Source: Janthinobacterium lividum
Lineage (GTDB): Bacteria; Pseudomonadota; Gammaproteobacteria; Steroidobacterales; Steroidobacteraceae
DNA: 9,453 nucleotides
NCBI GenBank assembly: GCA_943327025.2
Contig: CALPVO020000071.1
Location: 1 to 9,453, forward strand
Reading direction: 5' to 3'
Part shown: positions 1 through 7,500 of the stretch, in pieces
How positions within the stretch are numbered: the first letter of the stretch is position 1
Layout of the letters: every line of letters begins with the position of its first letter
The notes under the pieces: generated by a model
Databases searched by the model: none
What the model was told of the DNA's origin: nothing
Seen by the model: only the letters and a program-made list of their open reading frames with translations
Made by a program: the position numbers and the translations under genes

Positions 1-1
1 G

Positions 2-436
2 CAGGACACGCCCATCGGCGTTTCCGTGTTCTTCCCGGGCCCCGTGGAGACGAACCTTTCCGCCACCACCGCCGAGATTCGCGCCCAGCAGGCCGCCGCT
101 GAAGGGCAGGAGGCCCCCGCCGCCGGCGGTCGGCCGCCGTTCGATACCAGCCTGTTCATGGGCATCGAGGAAGTGGGCGCCCGCGTGCTGCGCGGCATAC
201 GCCGCCGCGACCTGTTCATCATGACGCATCCCGAGTTCAAGGCTGGCATCGAAGCGCGCAGTGCTGCACTGGTGCGCGCCATTCCCGTGGAGCCGCCGAA
301 TGTGGAGCGCACGAACTTGGTGCGTATGTTCGGCACGCTCATGTACAACCCGGTATACGACACCCAGCAGCCCGTGACGGAGCCGCTGGAGTTCGCCGGC
401 GAAACCCGTCGCCACACGAACTGGAAGATGGTCTGA
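2..436 (+). CDS. SDR family oxidoreductase, C-terminal part (5' end outside window)
   Basis: The reading frame is open from the first full codon and ends at TGA 434-436, so only the last 144 residues are visible. It begins QDTPIGVSVFFPGPVETNL, the segment after the catalytic helix of classical short-chain dehydrogenases: a hydrophobic strand, then the PG motif that closes over the nicotinamide. The equivalent segment in the complete SDR downstream reads IGVSVVCPANIKSNI. The remaining ~115 residues form an extended C-terminal region with a Pro/Ala-rich insert (EAPAAGGRPP) and a basic stretch (LRGIRRRDLF). The Rossmann fold and catalytic Ser-Tyr-Lys lie outside the window, so cofactor and substrate cannot be inferred. 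The first in-window ATG (26) is internal, because coding clearly continues upstream. The next SDR gene starts 25 bp downstream on the same strand, so the two are probably one operon and ancient paralogs. Confidence 0.85.
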   Translation, partial: QDTPIGVSVFFPGPVETNLSATTAEIRAQQAAAEGQEAPAAGGRPPFDTSLFMGIEEVGARVLRGIRRRDLFIMTHPEFKAGIEARSAALVRAIPVEPPNVERTNLVRMFGTLMYNPVYDTQQPVTEPLEFAGETRRHTNWKMV

Positions 437-461
437 CCCCCGCATTGCAAGGACAAGAGAC

Positions 462-1370
462 ATGAAGGATTTCAACGGCCAGGTAGCGTTCATCACGGGT
501 GGCGCTTCCGGTGCGGGCTTCGGCCAAGCCATGCTGTTCGGCCGCGAAGGCGCCAAGGTGGTCATCGCCGATGTGCGCGCGGACGCCATTGAGAAGGCGC
601 TGGTCGAACTGCGCGCTGCCGGCATCACGGCCCATGGCATTACGCTGGACATCACTGACCGCGAAGCCTATGCCCGCGCGGCGGACGAAGTGGAGGCCGT
701 GTTCGGTGGCCCGCCCACGCTGCTGTTCAACACCGCCGGCGTGAACAACTTCGGCCCCGTGGAAAACACCACCTACGGCGACTACGACTGGCTGGTGGGC
801 GTGAACTTCGGTGGCGTGGTGAACGGCATGGTCACCTTCGTGCCGCGCATGATCGCCGCCAAGCGTCCGGCGCATATTGTCACCATCGCTTCGCTTGGTG
901 GGCTAATGGGCAGTTCGCTGGCTGCGCCGTATTCCGCGGCGAAGGCTGCCGTGGTGAACCTGATGGAAGGCTATCGCATGGGCTTGGCCCAGTACGACAT
1001 TGGCGTTTCCGTGGTGTGCCCGGCGAACATCAAGTCGAATATCGCCGAAGCGGTGAAGGTGCGGTCGGACAAGTACGGTCCCAGCGGTTACTTGGCCAAT
1101 GAAGAAACCATTGCTTCGCTACACAGCATTTACCGGCACGGCATGGAGCCGCTGGAACTGGCGGCGCATGTGAAGCACGGCATCGAAAACAACCAGCTCT
1201 ACATCATTCCGTACCCGGAGGCGAAGGAACTGCTGCGCAAGCACTTCGAGGCCATCGTAGACGCGGTGCTACCCATGGAGGCAGACCCGGAGGGCGCCGC
1301 CAAGCGCGTGGCTGCGCTTCAGGAGTGGGGCGCGAACGGGGCGAAGGTGTTCATTCCGCCCAAAGCGTAG
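462..1370 (+). CDS. Classical SDR family NAD(P)-dependent oxidoreductase
   Basis: A complete 302-residue cytosolic oxidoreductase. The dinucleotide-binding motif TGGASGAG is at residues 12-19, and an acidic residue ends the second strand (IAD, D37), which in this family usually favours NAD(H) over NADP(H). D63 (LDI) is placed to contact adenine. The NNAG-type motif appears as NTAG (90-93). The catalytic tetrad is all present: N115, S144, Y157 and K161 (YSAAK). At 302 residues it is longer than the usual ~250; the extra length is C-terminal (about 200-302) and probably shapes the substrate pocket. The ATG at 462 has an AAGGA Shine-Dalgarno at 449-453 with 8-base spacing and places the Rossmann motif at the normal distance from the N-terminus. 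It follows another SDR by 25 bp and is probably co-transcribed. The substrate is not inferable; a secondary alcohol or ketone is typical of the family. Confidence 0.93.
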   Translation: MKDFNGQVAFITGGASGAGFGQAMLFGREGAKVVIADVRADAIEKALVELRAAGITAHGITLDITDREAYARAADEVEAVFGGPPTLLFNTAGVNNFGPVENTTYGDYDWLVGVNFGGVVNGMVTFVPRMIAAKRPAHIVTIASLGGLMGSSLAAPYSAAKAAVVNLMEGYRMGLAQYDIGVSVVCPANIKSNIAEAVKVRSDKYGPSGYLANEETIASLHSIYRHGMEPLELAAHVKHGIENNQLYIIPYPEAKELLRKHFEAIVDAVLPMEADPEGAAKRVAALQEWGANGAKVFIPPKA

Positions 1371-1381
1371 TGGGGGCGGGT

Positions 1382-1387
1382 TACAAT
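1382..1387 (+). promoter_or_regulatory. -10 box of the tRNA-Ser gene
   Basis: TACAAT matches the sigma-70 -10 consensus at five of six positions and ends 9 bases before the mature tRNA 5' end. The following GCGGGCC is a GC-rich discriminator, typical of stable-RNA promoters under stringent control. No good -35 hexamer lies 16-18 bp upstream; that stretch is the last codons of the SDR gene (CCCAAA). The promoter is therefore inferred mainly from the -10 box and its position. Read-through from the SDR operon is an alternative source of transcript. Confidence 0.5.
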
Positions 1388-1396
1388 GCGGGCCAA

Positions 1397-1484
1397 GGAA
1401 GCGTGGCCGAGCGGTTTAAGGCACCGGTCTTGAAAACCGACGACGGGAAACCGTCCGTGAGTTCGAATCTCACCGCTTCCGCCA
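1397..1484 (+). tRNA. tRNA-Ser(UGA), CCA end encoded
   Basis: The acceptor stem GGAAGCG (1397-1403) pairs with CGCTTCC (1474-1480), followed by discriminator G and encoded CCA. The anticodon loop CTTGAAA (1429-1435) carries anticodon TGA at 1431-1433, reading UCA serine codons. The anticodon stem is CCGGT/ACCGA with one non-pairing end. A long variable arm typical of class II tRNAs is visible (ACGG-gaaa-CCGT, about 1442-1453). The T arm is GTGAG-TTCGAAT-CTCAC. All arms expected for a serine tRNA are present, so it looks functional. No T-tract terminator follows; the stop codon of the converging Fic gene begins one base after the CCA. Confidence 0.97.
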
Positions 1485-1485
1485 C

Positions 1486-2601
1486 CTACGTTGACGCGGC
1501 CGGCTGTATCGTCAGATGGTAGCGGGTGCCGCGGCGTTCACCCGTGCGTTTCAGCGCGCCCATGAGAACGAGGTCGGCGAGGTCGCGCGACGCCGTGGCG
1601 GGTGCAGCTCCGGTCAGCGCGCGGTATTTTTCGGCGGACATGCCACCCTCGAACCCCTCTGGGCCTGCGCGGAACATGCGTAGCAGGGCTTTCTCTTGCC
1701 GCGGGTTCAGTCGCCCACGCAGTTGTGCCAGAAGCCGGCTCTTGGCGATGATGAAGCGCACGAGGGCGGTGGTATGGGTTTGCGACTCCAAGGCGCGCGC
1801 GGCAAACCATTCCAGCCAGTCCTGAATGTCGTTGGAGCGACTGGCAGCTTCTAGCGCGGCGTAGTACTCCTTGCGCTTGCGCATGAACGTGGTGGCAATG
1901 CCGGTTAGGCTGGGGCTTGGCCGTGACGCGGCCAACAACTGCTCACTCAAGGCCCTACCCAGTCGCCCGTTGCCGTCTTCGTACGGATGAATGCTTTCAA
2001 ACCAGAGATGGGCGATTCCTGCCCGGGTGACGGGCGGTAACGGTGTAGCTCCACCGGGCGCAGTGTCGGTCAGCCAGTCGAAAAACGCGCCCATCATTCC
2101 AGGCACTGCGGAGGAGGGAGGTGCTTCAAAGTGCACCCGACGGCGGTAGTCGGGCCCGGAGACAATCTGCATGGGCTCTTCGTGCGTTCGGTAGACACCG
2201 GCTTGAATATCGGTGCGCCCGGCCATTACCAAACGGTGCCAGTCCGCCAGAGTTGCAGGAGCCAGTGCTACTTCGGGGTGCTGGAAAAGTTCCACCATCA
2301 GTTGGGCGATGCCGGCTTCAGCGGCCCGCTCTGGAGCGTGCTCGGTTTGCAGCCCGAGGTGTCGGCGCACCGACGACTGGACGCTTTCACGGTCCAGTAT
2401 TTCGCCTTCGATGGCCGAGGTATCGAGCGCAGCGGCGCTCATCAGTTCCACGGTCAACTGTGCTTGCCATACCGGTTCCAGGTGCGCGGTGGTCCCTACG
2501 AGGACGCCTGTGCCCTCGGCAAATGCCAGCTCCAGCGGCAACAGGGGGCCATGGTTCCAACGGAACCTTGGCCAGTCTGGAAGCTGCCAATTCCACGGCA
2601 T
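1486..2601 (-). CDS. Fic family protein (predicted AMP transferase) with inhibitory motif and C-terminal winged helix
   Basis: A 371-residue cytosolic protein. The N-terminal ~80 residues (MPWNWQLPDWPRFRW) resemble the DUF4172 region found before many bacterial Fic domains. TSAIEG at 61-66 fits the (S/T)xxxE(G/N) inhibitory motif, whose glutamate (E65) blocks productive ATP binding in class II Fic enzymes. The catalytic motif HPYEDGNGRLGR (205-216) matches HPFx(D/E)GNGRxxR in full apart from the common F-to-Y change, so nucleotide transfer to a target hydroxyl, usually AMPylation, is expected. A flap-like segment lies around 144-170. The C-terminal ~70 residues (about 300-367) look like a winged helix and may bind DNA. 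The ATG at 2601 is preceded by AGGAG (2611-2615) at 9-base spacing. The gene converges on tRNA-Ser and lies 103 bp downstream of the BCCT gene on the same strand. No separate antitoxin gene is adjacent. The protein target is unknown. Confidence 0.93.
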   Translation of the reverse strand: MPWNWQLPDWPRFRWNHGPLLPLELAFAEGTGVLVGTTAHLEPVWQAQLTVELMSAAALDTSAIEGEILDRESVQSSVRRHLGLQTEHAPERAAEAGIAQLMVELFQHPEVALAPATLADWHRLVMAGRTDIQAGVYRTHEEPMQIVSGPDYRRRVHFEAPPSSAVPGMMGAFFDWLTDTAPGGATPLPPVTRAGIAHLWFESIHPYEDGNGRLGRALSEQLLAASRPSPSLTGIATTFMRKRKEYYAALEAASRSNDIQDWLEWFAARALESQTHTTALVRFIIAKSRLLAQLRGRLNPRQEKALLRMFRAGPEGFEGGMSAEKYRALTGAAPATASRDLADLVLMGALKRTGERRGTRYHLTIQPAAST

Positions 2602-2618
2602 GATGCATAACTCCTGCG

Positions 2619-2655
2619 GTTATGAATCAATAATGCCATAAAAATGATTCATAAC
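2619..2655. promoter_or_regulatory. Inverted repeat / candidate operator upstream of the Fic gene
   Basis: A perfect 11-bp inverted repeat: GTTATGAATCA (2619-2629) and TGATTCATAAC (2645-2655), with a 15-bp AT-rich spacer. Each arm contains its own small palindrome, TGAATCA (2623-2629) and TGATTCA (2645-2651). Their centres are 22 bp apart, about two helical turns, so two dimers could bind on one DNA face. It sits just upstream of the Fic Shine-Dalgarno, where the promoter should be; CATTAT on the minus strand (2635-2630) is a weak -10 candidate, without a convincing -35. Autoregulation through the winged-helix region of the Fic protein is a plausible inference. A transcript hairpin is less likely given the AT content. 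Confidence 0.55.
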
Positions 2656-2704
2656 GGTCCATGTGAGGCATTTGGTCCTATAAGATCGCGGGCTCGGTCT
2701 TCCC

Positions 2705-4219
2705 CTAAGCCCCCGCCTGGTCGTTCAAACACCGCACCAAATGCACGCTCATCAACCCGATGACGAGCAGCAGGGGGAGGGAGGCCACTAGCACGGCCGC
2801 CTTGGCCACGGTGATGCCGCCTTCGAGGTAGAGCAGGGCGATGGGCAGCAGGCCAATCAGCAGCGACCAGAACACCCGGTTCCAACGGGCGGGGTCTTGG
2901 CCCACCTGCAGTCCGATGGTGGTACTGGCGGAAAGCCCATAGGACTTGGCGTTGTACGCCGCCGCGATGAAGATGATGGTGATGATGCTGAACACTACCC
3001 GCGCCCCGTTGCCCATGGGCAGGAAGCCGATGACGGACGAGATGATGTTCGCTGGGTCGCCGGTTTGGAGCAGGGTGGATACCGGGAGCGCGCCGGTCAG
3101 GTCCAAATGGGCGGCGAAGTTCCCCAGCACGATGAAGAACAGGGCGCACCCCAGGCTGCCATAGGCCGACATGGAGAAGATGAGTTCCCGCAGGGTACGC
3201 CCGCGCGAGATGCGGGTGACGAACACGCCCATGAACGGGCCATAACTGAACCACCAGGCCCAATAGAAAATGGTCCAGTCTTCCACGAAGCCCGTGCGGT
3301 GGACCGGGTCTGTGTAGGTGACCATGCGGACCAAATTCTGGAGCATGAACCCCAGGCTGTCGGTGCCGGAACGCAGAATGAACAGGGTGGGGCCGGCGAA
3401 CAGCACGAACATGAGGAAGCCGAAGGCCAGATAGACATTGAAGTCCGTCAGTTTCTTCACGCCTTTGGAAACGCCAGCCCAAGAGGCGATAGCAAGCAGG
3501 GTCACTGAAGCGCCCACCACACCAATGTCCAGCGCCAACGTCCGCTTAATGCCTAAAGCGTCTGCCATGGACGCGGCGATCATGGGGACGGAAAGCGCGA
3601 TGGCCGTACCGGCGCCGGCCAGCACCGAGACCATGAACAGGCCATCGATGAGGCGCGCGGCCGTGCGGGCGCCCGTGCCGTGGCCAAATAGCCCATAGAC
3701 CGCCGTACTGAAGCGCAGGTCTGGCGCGCCCCGCACGTAATGCTGGTAGCCAATACAGACGGTGGGCAGGGCGTAAATGAGCCAGGCCAGTGGGCCCCAG
3801 TGGAACAGGCCGTAGGCATTGGCCCAGTCCCGGGCCGCGTCCGTTCCCGGTGCAATGCCGAAGGGCGGCTTCACCAGATAAAAGCCCCATTCAATCGTGG
3901 CCCAATAAATAAGGCCGGCGCCAACGCCGCCGCAGAACAGCATGGAGCCCCAGCTGAAGGTGGAAAACTCGGGCTTGTCGCCGGGCTTTCCCAGCACCCG
4001 TGAGCCGTGCCGGCCCAGCGCTATCCAGCCCAGTAGCACGATGATGCCGATGACCGCCCACTGATAGACGATGCCGAGGTTTTCGGCAATCCAGTGGTAC
4101 ATGGCCACGATGTTGCGCTCCGAGGCCTTAGGCCACAGGAACATGGGGATGCAGGCAGCCAGCAGCAGCAGAAAAGTGCCGAAAAAAAGCGGCTTATCGG
4201 TACGCGGTTCAGTGGACAA
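2705..4219 (-). CDS. BCCT family transporter (betaine/carnitine/choline type)
   Basis: A 504-residue inner-membrane transporter with about 12 hydrophobic segments. The family signature DWTIFYWAWWFSYGPF (314-328) is intact, including W315, W322, W323 and Y326, the aromatic cage that holds quaternary-ammonium groups. It is followed by GVFVTRISRGRTLRE (331-345). A glycine-rich stretch GGVGAG (97-102) in the third membrane segment is followed by the CaiT-like YWATIEW (105-111) and FHWGPLAW (139-146). Length and motif order resemble CaiT more than the longer osmoregulated BetP/BetT proteins; there are no long charged tails suggesting osmosensing. The substrate is probably a betaine, carnitine or related trimethylammonium compound, but cannot be fixed. 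The start is TTG (4219): an in-frame TGA lies three codons upstream, the next Met is residue 26, and AAGGG (4230-4234) is suitably spaced. The Fic gene lies downstream on the same strand. Confidence 0.93.
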   Translation of the reverse strand: MSTEPRTDKPLFFGTFLLLLAACIPMFLWPKASERNIVAMYHWIAENLGIVYQWAVIGIIVLLGWIALGRHGSRVLGKPGDKPEFSTFSWGSMLFCGGVGAGLIYWATIEWGFYLVKPPFGIAPGTDAARDWANAYGLFHWGPLAWLIYALPTVCIGYQHYVRGAPDLRFSTAVYGLFGHGTGARTAARLIDGLFMVSVLAGAGTAIALSVPMIAASMADALGIKRTLALDIGVVGASVTLLAIASWAGVSKGVKKLTDFNVYLAFGFLMFVLFAGPTLFILRSGTDSLGFMLQNLVRMVTYTDPVHRTGFVEDWTIFYWAWWFSYGPFMGVFVTRISRGRTLRELIFSMSAYGSLGCALFFIVLGNFAAHLDLTGALPVSTLLQTGDPANIISSVIGFLPMGNGARVVFSIITIIFIAAAYNAKSYGLSASTTIGLQVGQDPARWNRVFWSLLIGLLPIALLYLEGGITVAKAAVLVASLPLLLVIGLMSVHLVRCLNDQAGA

Positions 4220-4562
4220 CGGGGCTCATCCCTTTTGCTTGGGGTTGCCGGAGCTTTCGCGGCTCCAGTCGGGCCTTCAAGGGTGCCTTTAAGCCGGGTT
4301 GCTGGCAAATGGAGTGTGGTCCGTTTGCGCACGACACTTTTGTCCCATGGGGCGATACCCCTACTGCCTACTCGTAACGCTGTAGCCGTTTTGGAACGAA
4401 ATTTGACATATGTCGCCGCCAATCCGGTGGTTCGTCACAGTTTCCGGTAACTCGATTTTTTCGTTTTTTTGGGGCCGTACTGTTCGCTCCGCAAAAGAGC
4501 GTTCGTTCGTAGTTGTACGTACGCCCATAAATGGTTTCAACGCAGGTTCAAGGGGTTTAGAC
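4220..4562. other. Divergent non-coding region between the BCCT gene and the first exported-protein gene
   Basis: No credible gene is seen in this 343-bp stretch; open frames crossing it have no family resemblance. It must hold promoters for both divergent units. Visible elements are a perfect TTGACA (4403-4408, plus strand) overlapping the palindrome GACATATGTC (4405-4414); T-rich tracts at 4456-4470; a small hairpin CGCTC-7 nt-GAGCG (4485-4501); the palindrome GTACGTAC (4515-4522); and CATAAA (4526-4531). No well-spaced -35/-10 pair is convincing, so the promoter positions remain open. No riboswitch architecture is recognised. Confidence 0.6.
4550..4555 (+). promoter_or_regulatory. Ribosome-binding site fixing the start of the first exported-protein gene
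   Basis: AAGGGG lies 7 bases before ATG 4563. The same AAGGGGTTT box precedes the paralog at 7882-7890. It selects 4563 over the upstream in-frame ATG at 4410, which would place 51 non-signal-like residues before the signal peptide. Confidence 0.8.
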
Positions 4563-7500
4563 ATGAAGTCCGCAAAGCTGTTCGCGAGTTCAGCCCCAGC
4601 CACCAAGGCGGTCTCGGTGCTGTTGGCACTGGCAGGCGGCCTCGCATTCAGTACGGCCAACGCCGTGCCGACCAGGGCACCTATCGTCGGTGAGATCGAG
4701 CACATTCATCTGAATGACCCGGCCGACCAGTGGTCTGGCGGTGTCATCGTGGTGGCTGGTAAGAGCTTCATCTTGCCGCGCAACCTGTTGCTGGACCTCC
4801 CGGCGAACCGGTTGACCCTGAAGCAGTTGTACGACCAGGCGCCTGCCACTTGCGTTGCCGTTGGGGAAACGGGTCTCGCCAAGAGCGACACCTGCAACCG
4901 CACGGGCCTGGGTGGCACCGCCACCATCTCGGCCAACAAGTCCACCGCTGGCAACGTCATCGCCGGTGACGTTCTCATCGCGAAGGGCGACGAACTGGTG
5001 ACTGGTCGCGTTACGTACATCAACTACGACGAAGGCTACATGCGCCTGAATGGCGTGATGAACGACGCCGCCACGGGCGTGATGGTCCGTATGAACGACC
5101 CCGAGAAGCGCCACACCCTGCAGAGCGGTCTTGGGTGCGGCGTGGACAGCGGCGCTGTGAACTGCAGCCCGGACCCGCGCTTCGCGCTGGACACTGACAA
5201 CTACACCAACGCCACGCCGACCGGCTTCCCCATCTGCCTTCCCAGCACCGTTGGCCGCGATTGGGCCGGTTTGCAGGCAGCGGGCACTGGTGCCAATGCC
5301 TCGCCGGCAGTGGCGGGCGGCACGGCACGCGCCAACGCCGACGGCACTGGCGATGCGCTTTGCCCCACCACCAACCGTCCTGCCAATTTCGTCGTCGACG
5401 ACTCCCGCCGCTTTGCGCCGATTCTGCTCAACGACAACGTTGAGGTGGAAGGCAACTGGGAAGAAGTGGGCGGCGTCAAGTTCCTGTCGTACCACACCTC
5501 CACGCTGATGGTGGCCCTGGCCACCAAGACCGCGCTCACCCAGCCGGACTACTTCATGCCGGAGGAAGTGTTCATCGAAACCTCGGGTTTCCAGAACTTC
5601 CGTATCCGCTCCTTGTTCATTGGTTTCTCCACGCTCAGGCCGGACATCCTGGCGCACACGCTGCACTACGAACCGAAGAACAACACGCGCATTGAAAAGC
5701 CGCTGATGACCACCGCTGGCTGCGACGCCGTTGCCGGTGTGGGCACTTGCTCGGCGGCTGGTCTGTTGGGGGCACCGAACGTCGGCCCCGCCGGCGCCAA
5801 CATCTTCCGCGTCCGCTTCGACGTCGACTTCGCAATCGGCGCGAAGGCCGGTTTGGACCCGTGCGAAATGGCGCGCGCCGAGCCGCGTTTTGGTGTGACG
5901 GTTTGCCCGAACTGGGGCGTAACCGGCAAGCCCGCGTTGTACAACGCGCAGGCCATCGCCGAGATGTTTGCCATGCTCAGCCCCACCCCGCACGAGGTGA
6001 TCTTCCGCTCGGGGCACCTCTATGCTGCCAAGGCGGCTGGCATTACGCCGGTGACCGTGGACATTACGGGCGCCGAGGCCACCAACGGCCAGTACCTGTA
6101 CCCGCTCGGCATGAATCTGGGCGGTATCGAGACGGCCGAGTGGTCGGAAATCAATCTGGCTGCTTTCCAGACGGCGATTCCGTTCTCGGGCATTCCCTGG
6201 AACCTCGACCGTCGCCTCAGCCCCAATGGCTGCGAACTGGACGGCAACGACAACCCGGTGTGCGAATCCACGCCACAGCCGCTGGAGCCGTTCCCGTTCG
6301 AGGACACGGACCCGCGTACGCAGACGAATGGCTGTGCTGCCCTGGCTGGTGGCCAGTGCGAACTGCCGAACATTCCTTACAACGACCCGGCGTACACCGC
6401 CTCGGCGCTGGCCACGGTTCGTGACCGCATTATTTCGTACGTCACGGACATTCCGGCGACCCCGACGGCGCCGGCGCACAAGGACTTCAACGGCGACGCC
6501 AGCCGTCTGGACTGGGCGGCCCTACGCGAGCCGGCGTTCATTACGCTGGACCCGGAGCCGGCGCTGACGTTCTGTGCTTCGAACCTGGCCACAGGCTGTG
6601 TGGACCCGAACGCCAACGTCGTGTACTCGGCGCCCACCGCAACGGCCTCGGGCCCGACGGTGGCCGTGGCCGCGGGTTCCACCGTGAACCTGTCGGCTGC
6701 CGGCAGCGTGGACACGAACACGCCTGCTCTGGCACTGAACTACGCCTGGACCCAGACCTCTGGCCCGACGGTAGTCATCAGCGGTGCCGCGACGGCGAAC
6801 CCGAGCTTCACGGCGCCTATCGGTGCTGCCGATTCGACCGTGACGTTCGAACTACTGGTCAGCAATGGCCATGTGAACGCTGCCGCTTCGGTTAGCGTGA
6901 ACGTGCTGCAGGTATCGGCCCCGACGGCTGCTGCCGCCGCGACGCCGACGACCTTGGGTGCTGGTAGCTCGGTGGCTTTGTCCGCTAACGGCAGTGCAGA
7001 CACCAACGCACCGCTGGTGCTGGGCTTGACCTACAGCTGGACCCGCGTCAGCGGCCCGACGTTCAACATCACGAATGCTACCAGTGCCAATGCGAGCTTC
7101 ACGGCTCCGGCGGTGGCGACGCAGTCGACGGCAGTGGTTCGCCTCACAGTGAACAACGGCTACAAGACAGCTACCAAGGACGTGACGGTAACCATCAACC
7201 CGGTCAACCCGACCGTGACGGTGGCCAACAAGACCACGTCGGGTCGTTCGTTCACCACCGTGACGGCGAGTGGTTCGGGTGTTGGCAACCTCAGCTACCG
7301 CTGGACGCAGGTTTCGGGTACCACCGTGTCGTTGTCTGGTACGGCGGGCTCGACCATCTCGTTCGCGGCTCCTGGTACGCCGGGCAACCTGGTTTTCCGA
7401 GTGACGGTGACCGACAGCGTGGGCCTGACGGGCACCGCTGATGTGACGGTGACGGTGAATGCCGACGCGCTGCGCGCTGCGGCCATCTACACCGCCAGCA

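Noticed and set aside
339..875. 178-codon minus-strand frame across the SDR junction
   Set aside because: His/Arg/Gly-rich shadow of two well-supported SDR genes.
1490..1517. Possible terminator hairpin TTGACG...CGTCAG after the tRNA
   Set aside because: Only five to six pairs around a long loop with no T-tract, and it lies inside the Fic coding region.
2656..2704. Terminator for the BCCT gene
   Set aside because: The GGTCC copies here are direct repeats and no stem followed by a T-tract is present on the minus strand.
2649..3482. 277-codon minus-strand frame overlapping the BCCT gene
   Set aside because: It is an alternate-frame reading of the transporter, rich in His, Arg and Pro; the transporter frame has intact family motifs.
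1397..4219. Genomic island inserted at tRNA-Ser
   Set aside because: No integrase gene, no duplicated tRNA 3' end and no obvious composition shift are visible in the window; kept only as a question under the tRNA finding.
4410..4562. N-terminal extension of the first exported protein from ATG 4410
   Set aside because: It lacks a good ribosome-binding site, would bury the signal peptide 51 residues inside the protein, and is absent from the paralog, whose start matches ATG 4563.
4590..6479. 629-codon open frame on the minus strand opposite the first exported-protein gene
   Set aside because: It is Arg/His/Val-rich with no recognisable motif and lies opposite a gene supported by a signal peptide, ribosome-binding site and paralog conservation. 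Long antisense frames are expected from GC-rich codon bias, and similar ones lie opposite the second paralog (8305-9060).
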